A stretch of 13,902 bases of DNA, taken from the NCBI GenBank assembly GCA_964501985.1, contig CAZCVY010000187.1, forward strand, positions 1 through 13,902, in the 5' to 3' direction. Below the pieces are notes generated by a model. The model ran no database searches, was not told the origin of the DNA, and was given only the letters and a program-made list of their open reading frames with translations. Below are positions 8,171-13,902 of this stretch, in pieces. Each line of letters opens with the position of its first letter. Within the stretch, counting starts at the first letter, position 1. The DNA comes from Bog-366 sp964501985. Lineage in GTDB: Bacteria > Acidobacteriota > Terriglobia > UBA7540. The translations under genes and the position numbers were made by a program.

Positions 8171-8318
8171 CTCTGTCTTCGGGCGCGCAGACTTCTGAGA
8201 TGAAAGGCGGCGTGACTTCTCGCGGAGACATGAGGTCCTGCATCGTGCCCCATGCTGTCAGCTTGCTGTTACTAACCCTTCGCTATTCCACCCGCGGAAG
8301 GTTCAGCGCCACCCTCAC

Positions 8319-8335
8319 GCCATTCACCGAATGGC
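8319..8335. other. Perfect 7-bp inverted repeat in the gap before the FAD gene
   Basis: GCCATTC (8319-8325) and GAATGGC (8329-8335) form a perfect stem with a three-base loop in the 223-base gap between the Cyc2-like and FAD genes. No T-run follows on either strand, so it is not a standard terminator. It could be an operator half-site pair or an mRNA-processing hairpin. The rest of the gap shows no gene. Confidence 0.3.
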
Positions 8336-8393
8336 ACATCGCCTTCTTCAAGAGCCCCAGAAAGAAATCTTGCGCCTGTACTGTATTTGCGGA

Positions 8394-9752
8394 TCAGAAC
8401 ACGAATCGCGCGAGCAAATACACCGTATTATTGCCGCTCGCGTTGCGGCCCGCGGCGTCATAATTAATCGCGGCCCCGTTGAATCGCGTATATCCGGTAT
8501 ATTGAACGGCGAGGTCCAAATTCTGCATTGGCCAATACGAGAAATTGACGTTATACCCGGCGCCCCGCGGGTTGCCGTTGGCGCTCCCGGTTAACGCACT
8601 CTGGGTATAGAGCAAGGGATCGACAGTCCCCCCGGTATCGAACCACCCGAACGTGGCCGAGTAGCGATTGCCAAAATGGTATTCGGCATTTGCCAGAATC
8701 GTGTCCAGGTGGTGCTTGGTCTGTTGTGCTCCCAGCGAACTGTAGGTTGCGATCAAATTTGAATTTTCGTCGATAAACGTCCCGCGCAGCGAGAACACGT
8801 CCTTCCTGCGCACCGTCCGATCGTACTGAAAATCCGCTGCCCAGTCGGTGTAGCCATCCTTGAGGCCGACGACGGCGCCGGGGGTCGACTCCATGTGGAT
8901 TCCATAGGTGCCAACCTCAAACTCGGTCGTGGGCGTCGATTGCTCCCAAGCGACGCGCCAGTAGGGCGCAACCCCCCGGATGTTGTAGGCAGAACCGCTT
9001 CCGGAATTAGGTTGAGAAATACCGATGTGGTCGGAGCGATAGACGGTTAGATCTCCATACAGATGATTGTCCCACATGGCGTAGCCACCGAACCCCGCGA
9101 CATCCTGCCCCAGAGCGCCGTTAATGATGGGAGTGGCGGTGGGAGTGGGTGCGGAATCACTGGCGATCCACGGGAAGCCCCAGGCCGGGGTGTCGTTCCA
9201 AAGGTCCTCGACAGTCGGATTATTATTGAGGGTCAAGCCGTAGACGACTTCCTTGCCGCCGATATTCCTTTTGTTCGCGTAGCGGACATCGGTGTTATCG
9301 ATGCTGAAATGGTCATCCTGGGCATTATAGGTCACTTGCAGAAGACTTCCGACGTGGTCTGTCCATGCCCCAGCAAGAAAGAGCGACACATCTTGAGGGA
9401 ATTCAAAATTGCCATTCTGTGTCCCCGGCTGGGGTGAATTCGTTGCCGTCAGTGAGGTCTCGAACAGCACGGAAAGGGGGAGCGAGGCAAGCATATCAAG
9501 CGCGGTATGCCGCCCCTTTGCATCGGACGTGATCCCTTTCTTCTCTTTATCCTTATCAACGTACCCCATCAGCTTGAACTTTCGTCCGGCGGCGTTGAGC
9601 TCCGGGGGGGTGGTGTGGCAGCCGCTGCACGGCAATCCCGTCTGGCGGGCGAAGCTCGGGACAGCCCGCACGCTGGGCGGATTCAGTGTGGCCAGAAACG
9701 CGATAAAGAGCGCAGGGACTGATGCAACTAGAGTAATCACCACTTTTCTCAT
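8394..9752 (-). CDS. Cyc2-like outer-membrane cytochrome-porin fusion (one heme plus beta-barrel)
   Basis: The 452-residue protein has a signal peptide (residues 1-30, ending SVRA), then VPSFARQTGLPCSGCHTTPP with a single CxxCH heme (Cys42, Cys45, His46), then ELNAAGRKFKLMGY. This block closely follows the Cyc2 signature as I know it: P-x-FARQTG..C..CH, then PEL....GR.FKL.GY. From about residue 85 to the end the sequence alternates polar and hydrophobic residues in many short strands rich in Tyr/Trp/Asn and ends YLLARFVF with a terminal Phe, as outer-membrane beta-barrels do. A block LNNNPTVEDLWNDTPAWGFP (175-194) is probably a conserved loop. Length fits Cyc2 (about 450-490). The ATG at 9752 is chosen because AAGGAG (9764-9759) stands six bases before it; the upstream ATG at 9758 abuts that site. 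Cyc2 proteins oxidise extracellular Fe(II); distant members may have other roles, so the substrate is unproven. Confidence 0.85.
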   Translation of the reverse strand: MRKVVITLVASVPALFIAFLATLNPPSVRAVPSFARQTGLPCSGCHTTPPELNAAGRKFKLMGYVDKDKEKKGITSDAKGRHTALDMLASLPLSVLFETSLTATNSPQPGTQNGNFEFPQDVSLFLAGAWTDHVGSLLQVTYNAQDDHFSIDNTDVRYANKRNIGGKEVVYGLTLNNNPTVEDLWNDTPAWGFPWIASDSAPTPTATPIINGALGQDVAGFGGYAMWDNHLYGDLTVYRSDHIGISQPNSGSGSAYNIRGVAPYWRVAWEQSTPTTEFEVGTYGIHMESTPGAVVGLKDGYTDWAADFQYDRTVRRKDVFSLRGTFIDENSNLIATYSSLGAQQTKHHLDTILANAEYHFGNRYSATFGWFDTGGTVDPLLYTQSALTGSANGNPRGAGYNVNFSYWPMQNLDLAVQYTGYTRFNGAAINYDAAGRNASGNNTVYLLARFVF

Positions 9753-9758
9753 AACCAT

Positions 9759-9764
9759 CTCCTT
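9759..9764 (-). promoter_or_regulatory. Shine-Dalgarno AAGGAG that fixes the Cyc2-like start
   Basis: On the minus strand AAGGAG (9764-9759) directly touches the ATG at 9758 but is six bases from the in-frame ATG at 9752, the normal spacing. The second ATG is therefore the more likely start, shortening the protein by two residues. Confidence 0.6.
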
Positions 9765-9783
9765 GTTTGGGTAGACACCCCAA

Positions 9784-9800
9784 CCTCCCCGAAAGGGAGG
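9784..9800. other. 6-bp GC-rich hairpin between the monoheme cytochrome and Cyc2-like genes
   Basis: CCTCCC (9784-9789) pairs with GGGAGG (9795-9800) around CGAAA, inside the 50-base intercistronic gap. On the minus-strand transcript no U-run follows, so transcription probably continues into the Cyc2-like gene. The hairpin could protect mRNA ends or tune the ratio of the two products. Confidence 0.3.
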
Positions 9801-9808
9801 AATACGTT

Positions 9809-10411
9809 TTACCTCACTGAATATTTGGGTCCTGGCCGCGTTGGAACTTGGTAGGGAGGTTGAGCGATGGCGCGGTAAAAGGCGATGACCGCCTCGATGT
9901 CATCCTGACTGAGCGTCTCTCCCCACGGCGGCATGGCGGCTGACTTGCCCGCGGCCGCTCCACCCAGCGTAATGACGTTGCGCATGAAGTCGTCGCTAAG
10001 TAGGTTCAGCGTGGCGCCATCACTGGCTAGCGGCGGGTTGGGATTCAGATTTGAGCGGTTCGAGGGGCCGGCCGGCGTGGAATCCGCGTGGCACCACACG
10101 CAATATTGGTAGAACACGCGCTTGCCCTGCGCCTGCTGATAGTTGAGCGCAATGACCTTGGAAGAATCGCTCCAATCGGGCTCGCTATCGTATGCCTGGG
10201 CCAGGGGATCGGGCGCGGCCGCGGCCGCGGCGCGGTTTTGGCGGCAAGAAGTGGCCAATCCCGCAATCAGGATTAGGGCAATGGCACAGGCACTCCTGCC
10301 TGTGCCTCTCCTTACACAGCCAGGAGTGGCTGTGTCACTTGCAGTAGCACAGGCACTCTTACCTGTGCGACCAATCGATGTGTTCGCAATTTTGAATCGC
10401 CGAGGTTTCAT
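9809..10411 (-). CDS. Monoheme class-I cytochrome c, probable lipoprotein
   Basis: A 200-residue protein with one heme site CVWCH (Cys104-His108) and a later AAMPPWGETLS segment with Met160 as the expected distal ligand, followed by the usual C-terminal helix (DDIEAVIAFYRAIA). This is the class-I cytochrome c fold. The signal region ends ALILIAGLATSC, so Cys56 may be lipidated, followed by a poly-Ala linker. Its ATG overlaps the stop of the octaheme gene as ATGA (10411-10408) with GGGGAAAGG upstream, which points to translational coupling and supports this start. Residues about 14-45 are encoded by three palindromic repeats (separate entry), so the n-region is unusually long and Cys-containing. 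It probably shuttles electrons between the octaheme cytochrome of the bc complex and the outer-membrane Cyc2-like protein; this is inferred from gene order. Confidence 0.9.
   Translation of the reverse strand: MKPRRFKIANTSIGRTGKSACATASDTATPGCVRRGTGRSACAIALILIAGLATSCRQNRAAAAAAPDPLAQAYDSEPDWSDSSKVIALNYQQAQGKRVFYQYCVWCHADSTPAGPSNRSNLNPNPPLASDGATLNLLSDDFMRNVITLGGAAAGKSAAMPPWGETLSQDDIEAVIAFYRAIAQPPYQVPTRPGPKYSVR
10283..10368. repeat. Cluster of three palindromic REP-like elements inside a coding region
   Basis: Three hairpins lie in tandem. GGCACAGGCA (10283-10292) and TGCCTGTGCC (10297-10306) surround CTCC. ACACAGCCA (10314-10322) and TGGCTGTGT (10327-10335) surround GGAG. GCACAGGCA (10347-10355) and TACCTGTGC (10360-10368) surround CTCT, with one mismatch. 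The first and third share arms, and the middle one is a variant. Similar GCACAGGCA/GCCTGTGC palindromes are, to my recollection, dispersed in many copies in acidobacterial genomes. Here the cluster falls within the signal-peptide codons of the monoheme cytochrome and keeps the frame open. Confidence 0.8.
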
Positions 10412-12522
10412 TGGCCTTTCCCCGATCCGCCGCCAGCGTGGGTGGTGGTGCCCTGTTTGAGTGTCATCAGATAAGCGGTGAAGGCAGTACGCTCCTCGTC
10501 AGTGAAATCCCGGTGCGGCTCGATCGTGTCTGGCTGTAGAGACTGCGGATTCCTCAGCCACTCCTCGATCCAGGCGGCGTTCACCCAGTTGCCGGCGTTC
10601 GTGAGGTTGGGCCCCACATAGCCACCCGTGGAGCCGATGGTGTGGCACGACTGGCACTGATACTTCACCTCATAGAGTTGCTTGCCGAGAGTGGCCATTT
10701 GCGGAGTGAGCTTTTGGGAGTCGACGCTGGCCGGATTTACGGCCGGGGTCTGCATCACCATGCTCAGGTAATCCGCCAGAACAGAGACTTCATCGTCCGT
10801 CATGTTGAATTGCGGCATGCGGAAAGTGAGCGTGGGGCGAAGGGTTTGAGGATTCTTCAAGAACTCGGCAATCCACTTTTTCTGCGCGCGGCTTCCTTCG
10901 TTCGTCAGATCGGGCGCCAGGGTGCCGCCGTAGCCGTTAAACCGGTGGCAGACATAACATTTGTAGCGCTCATAGATTTCGCCAAACGTTCCGGCAGGGC
11001 GAAACTGTGCCTGGCGCGCGGGGAGAATCAGGCCTTCCAAGCCCGCCGCGGTGGATTTCCCTGTCATGCTTAACAGCGCCGTGGTAAGCGCATCCAGGTC
11101 GCCGGGGGCGAGCGAATACTGGGGCATGCGCGCCGCCACATTCACGGAGACGGGATCGGTGATCTTGGCTTCAATGTAGGCCACTGGCGTGCGGGTAATC
11201 TTCGAGTTGCCGAATTCCAGTTGCGACACGGTTTTGCCGCCCAGGCTTGCAAGATCCGGCCCGAAGTCCGTCTGCGGCGCCAGACCTTTAATGACATGAC
11301 AACTGGAGCATCCCTTTTCCGCAAATAAACGCCTCCCAAGCTGGATCTCATCAGGGGTAGGCGCATCAAGCTTCGGGACGTCGCTCAGCAGGCTGGGGTC
11401 CGTCAGCTTTGATTCGAGATATCGCGTTACGACGTACAGGTCCTGGTCCGACCACTGGTAGCGCGGCATCTCAGCGTGCGCCAGGTAGGATTGTGGGTTG
11501 CGCAACCACGCAGCCAGCCAATCCGGATTGACTTTGCTCCCCACTTTGGTGAGTTCCGGCCCAATGTCGCCACCAATCAGTTTGGTTTCGCCGGCGCGGG
11601 TGACGGCGAGTGAGTGACAGGTTGTGCAGAACATCTGGCGAAAGCGCGTCTCGCCCTGAACGACCACGTCGGGGCGTTTTTCCCACGCGGCCACCACGCT
11701 GGGATCAAACCTGTAGGCGGGAATGGGGTCACTTGCCAACGTACTCAGATATCCGGAAAGGGCGCGCAATTCCTTTTCGCTCAGCCGGAACTTGGGCATG
11801 CGCGGCTCATCGGAGTTCTCGTACCCGTTCACCTGCACGCTGCCGTCGCTTGCCAGGATGATGCGGGGATCTCTCAGCCACTTGTAAATCCAGGCGCGGC
11901 TGACCTTGGTTCCGATGTTGGTAAGGTTTGGACCCACCATCGCCGGCCGCTCGATTCCCTGGAGGCGGTGGCAGCCGACACAATTCAGCGTGGCAAGAAG
12001 CTTGCGGCCTTGTTCGAGCCGCCGCGTCTGGCTCAATTCGGAGCGATGGCAGACTCCGCAGGAGCCCTGGATGTAACGGACGGGCAAAATCGGCTGTTCC
12101 CAGGCCAGGGTGGTCTCGTGCGCGTCGCGAACGCTGGTGGAAAGGCCCTGGCCGCGATGGCACACCACACATCCCCAATCCCGCACGCGGTGGGGAATGG
12201 GCGGGTGGGCGCGGAAGGGTTGCGGCACGGAAGCGTCCGCGAGGCTTGGACGAGAAATGCCTTGATGGCAGGTCGTGCAGCGATCCACCACCTGCATTTG
12301 CGGAATCCAGATTTGATCGATCTCGGGACGAAAGTCAGCGAGCAGCCGCTTGGTGTCGGGCCGGGTTTCTGCCAGGCGGACGTAATTCCTCTCGTAGCGT
12401 CTCCAGTCACTCAAGTAGTCGCGAATCGGGGAGATGGCGAGGACGATCAGGAACACCACGCTCGAAACGGCGAAGACCCAACGCAGGCGATTTGTGACTT
12501 TACCCATCTCTTCAGCAGGCAT
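10408..12522 (-). CDS. Membrane-anchored octaheme cytochrome c of the bc complex
   Basis: A 704-residue protein with an uncleaved N-terminal anchor (about residues 13-32) and eight CxxCH sites at His86, 122, 159, 185, 303, 409, 526 and 627. The first three lie in a compact triheme region. The other five belong to repeated class-I cytochrome c domains, each with a GP(N/D/E)L motif after the heme. Distal Met candidates are Met242 (RMPKF), Met352 (EMPRY), Met466 (RMPQY) and Met569 (RMPQF); the last domain has IEPHRDF instead and lacks Met. The TGA of the cytochrome b C-half and this ATG are separated by a single base, with GGAG five to six bases upstream, and the next gene overlaps by ATGA. It most likely replaces cytochrome c1/f and acts as a heme wire from the Rieske/bc core into the periplasm. 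The heme count is read directly; the role is inferred from context. Confidence 0.93.
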   Translation of the reverse strand: MPAEEMGKVTNRLRWVFAVSSVVFLIVLAISPIRDYLSDWRRYERNYVRLAETRPDTKRLLADFRPEIDQIWIPQMQVVDRCTTCHQGISRPSLADASVPQPFRAHPPIPHRVRDWGCVVCHRGQGLSTSVRDAHETTLAWEQPILPVRYIQGSCGVCHRSELSQTRRLEQGRKLLATLNCVGCHRLQGIERPAMVGPNLTNIGTKVSRAWIYKWLRDPRIILASDGSVQVNGYENSDEPRMPKFRLSEKELRALSGYLSTLASDPIPAYRFDPSVVAAWEKRPDVVVQGETRFRQMFCTTCHSLAVTRAGETKLIGGDIGPELTKVGSKVNPDWLAAWLRNPQSYLAHAEMPRYQWSDQDLYVVTRYLESKLTDPSLLSDVPKLDAPTPDEIQLGRRLFAEKGCSSCHVIKGLAPQTDFGPDLASLGGKTVSQLEFGNSKITRTPVAYIEAKITDPVSVNVAARMPQYSLAPGDLDALTTALLSMTGKSTAAGLEGLILPARQAQFRPAGTFGEIYERYKCYVCHRFNGYGGTLAPDLTNEGSRAQKKWIAEFLKNPQTLRPTLTFRMPQFNMTDDEVSVLADYLSMVMQTPAVNPASVDSQKLTPQMATLGKQLYEVKYQCQSCHTIGSTGGYVGPNLTNAGNWVNAAWIEEWLRNPQSLQPDTIEPHRDFTDEERTAFTAYLMTLKQGTTTHAGGGSGKGQ

Positions 12523-12523
12523 T

Positions 12524-13222
12524 TCAGCTCCAGGGCCAGACCCAGGACCAACCCGGGCCCCTGAAAAAGGTCCCTACCGCCGTGAGCGTCAGGGCGACGG
12601 CGATGAACCAGGTCATTACCCACCACGGCAGCGGCCGCGACCCCAGGAATTTCTGGAATCGCGAGTTGCCGGTTGTATTGAAATAAGGAACGACGCCGAG
12701 CGCTCCCACCAGAAGGGTGGGAACGAGCACGGTCCAGGCGTCATAAAGGGCTAGCAAAACGAAAAGCGCCGCGAAGGCGCCCACATAGATTTGCAACCGC
12801 CGCGTGCTGCGATGGGCCCAGAGAGGCTCGCCTTCGATATTCACGTCAAAGTAAGGAATGACCACGAGGCCCAGCACCACCAGCGTGGGAAGCAGAACTC
12901 CGGCGACGAGCGGCGGAAAGTAGTGCAGCAGCTCCTGCAAACCCAGGAAGTACCACGGCGCTTTTGCGGGATTGGGGGTGAGCAGCGGGTTGGCCAGTTG
13001 CTCGAGCGGCGCGTCCCAGAAAAGCGCCAGCACGACAAGGACAATCGAGAGAATTTGAAACGCAATCGTTTCTCGCAGAACGACGTGCGGAAACGACATG
13101 AGCTGCGGGCCCACCTCCCCTTTCACTTTGGCGGAGGTTTTGCGCGTGATGAAGACAACGCGCCGCGGCTGTTTGAGGGCGTCGGAGCTTATGCCGACTT
13201 CGACTGTGTTTTTCTCACTCAT
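12524..13222 (-). CDS. Cytochrome b, C-terminal half (subunit IV-like)
   Basis: The 232-residue protein starts at an ATG (13222) that overlaps the end of the cytochrome b N-half by eight bases; a longer in-frame reading upstream is antisense noise. A basic N-terminal segment precedes a first helix (about 52-69), then NPAKAPWYFLGLQELL (84-99), which sits where the Qo-site PEWY motif lies in cytochrome bc1 and in b6f subunit IV, then about three more helices and a C-terminal RGPGWSWVWPW. The PEWY glutamate is replaced (APWY), as I recall for several non-mitochondrial bc complexes with an LQELL sequence. It forms the quinol-oxidising side of the complex with the N-half. The close coupling of both halves and the octaheme gene supports one stoichiometric complex. 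Confidence 0.92.
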   Translation of the reverse strand: MSEKNTVEVGISSDALKQPRRVVFITRKTSAKVKGEVGPQLMSFPHVVLRETIAFQILSIVLVVLALFWDAPLEQLANPLLTPNPAKAPWYFLGLQELLHYFPPLVAGVLLPTLVVLGLVVIPYFDVNIEGEPLWAHRSTRRLQIYVGAFAALFVLLALYDAWTVLVPTLLVGALGVVPYFNTTGNSRFQKFLGSRPLPWWVMTWFIAVALTLTAVGTFFRGPGWSWVWPWS

Positions 13223-13902
13223 GATCGTCTCGCACGGTAAGTCCGCCGTCTTTTTGAATTCTCCAGAAATGCAAAGCGATGAGGCCCACCGCGCCCAGCG
13301 GTAGGATGACACAGTGGAGAACGTAGAACCGCAACAGCGCGTTCTGCCCGATGATGTGGCCGCCAAGCAACAGGAATCGAATGGGACGCCCCAGCACCGG
13401 CACGTAGCTGATGATGTTCGTCCCCACCGTGATCGCCCAGAAGGCCAGTTGATCCCAGGGAAGCAAATAACCGGTGTAGCTCAGAAAAAGGGTGACCATC
13501 AACAAGCCCACACCAATCACCCAATTGAACTCGTGCGGAGGCTTGTACCCACCGCGATAGAACACATGGAACATGTGCCAGAACACCGCCAACACCATGG
13601 CCTGGGCCGCGAGGCGATGAAGATTGCGGAGAAAGACTCCATTCGACACCGCGTAAATCAAATCTTTCATGTCGCGGTAGGCGTCGGGGACGGCGGGATG
13701 GTAATAAAACATCAGCAGGACTCCGGTAATCGCCAGCACGACGAAAAGGAAAAACGAAATCGACCCGAGGTAGTAAGTAGCCCTGACGCTCAGGGATTTT
13801 TCGCGTACCTTTACCGGCAGCATGTGCAGCGTGAGATTGCCGAACACCGCCAGGCTGCGGGTGCGATTGGTGCGCGCCGGGCCACGCCGGAAGATCGAGC
13901 GC
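13215..13902 (-). CDS. Cytochrome b, N-terminal half (b6-type), 5' end outside window
   Basis: The reading frame stays open to the window edge: the visible protein begins RSIFRRGPARTNRTRSLAVF, so the GTG at 13847 is internal and the true start lies beyond 13902. Four helices are seen, with heme b ligands His77 and His91 (H-x13-H) and His178 and His193 (H-x14-H), counting from the codon at 13847. The x13/x14 pattern is that of b6-type rather than mitochondrial cytochrome b. GYLLPWDQLAFWA is the conserved Qo-side segment. In b6 a Cys in YCLGGI binds heme ci; here the matching site reads YYLGSI, so no heme ci is expected. A Rieske gene is expected upstream but is not in the window. It encodes the two-heme b core that moves electrons and protons at the inner membrane. 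Confidence 0.94.
   Translation of the reverse strand, partial: RSIFRRGPARTNRTRSLAVFGNLTLHMLPVKVREKSLSVRATYYLGSISFFLFVVLAITGVLLMFYYHPAVPDAYRDMKDLIYAVSNGVFLRNLHRLAAQAMVLAVFWHMFHVFYRGGYKPPHEFNWVIGVGLLMVTLFLSYTGYLLPWDQLAFWAITVGTNIISYVPVLGRPIRFLLLGGHIIGQNALLRFYVLHCVILPLGAVGLIALHFWRIQKDGGLTVRDDHE

Noticed and set aside
11614..12564. 316-codon plus-strand open frame antisense to the octaheme gene
   Set aside because: It mirrors the octaheme reading frame, which carries eight CxxCH sites; its own translation shows no domain.
13223..13366. N-terminal 48-codon extension of the cytochrome b C-half
   Set aside because: It lies wholly within the N-half coding region in another frame and reads as Ser/Arg/Trp noise; the ATG at 13222 fits the usual overlap.
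1..13902. CRISPR arrays, tRNA or rRNA genes
   Set aside because: No regularly spaced repeats and no recognisable cloverleaf or rRNA segments were seen on either strand; the 10283-10368 palindromes are too few and variable for a CRISPR.

Overview
The window looks like a respiratory electron-transfer locus from a high-GC, Gram-negative bacterium. Codon use, the style of the cytochrome proteins and the dispersed GCACAGGCA-type palindromes recall soil Acidobacteriota. That assignment rests on pattern recognition only; the window holds no rRNA or other phylogenetic marker.

Layout. (1) Positions 1-257 are the 3' end of a VIT/CCC1-type metal transporter. (2) Positions 258-1837 are gene-poor. They hold a short fragment that looks like the N-terminus of a tyrosine recombinase (1290-1559), preceded by three copies of an AATTATGTG motif, two direct and one inverted, and appear to be the worn end of a mobile element. 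(3) Positions 1901-6042 (+) form a tight four-gene run: membrane-anchored tetraheme cytochrome c, Tat-exported four-cluster [4Fe-4S] protein, NrfD/PsrC-type quinone-reactive membrane protein, and a large polytopic protein of unknown function distantly like DUF2339. No molybdopterin or other catalytic subunit is present. (4) Positions 13902-6143 (-) form a convergent run: cytochrome b N-terminal half (b6-type, 5' end outside the window), cytochrome b C-terminal half, an eight-heme membrane-anchored cytochrome c, a monoheme cytochrome c lipoprotein, an outer-membrane cytochrome-porin fusion resembling the Cyc2 iron-oxidase superfamily, and after a 223-base gap a geranylgeranyl-reductase-like FAD protein with an extra C-terminal domain.

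Working model (inference). The minus-strand genes encode a split cytochrome bc complex whose cytochrome c1 role is taken by an octaheme protein. A periplasmic monoheme carrier would link it to a one-heme outer-membrane beta-barrel, giving a continuous path between the cell surface and the quinone pool. The plus-strand run is a second quinone/periplasm module of the NrfD type. Two quinone-reactive modules converging beside a Cyc2-like porin suggest a locus for extracellular electron exchange, such as Fe(II) oxidation with forward or reverse electron flow. The substrate cannot be read from sequence.

Other notable points are three palindromic repeats inserted in frame into the signal-peptide region of the lipoprotein cytochrome, loss of the expected Met ligand in the last octaheme domain, replacement of the PEWY motif by APWY in the cytochrome b C-half, and a CxxCxxC motif in the FAD protein.
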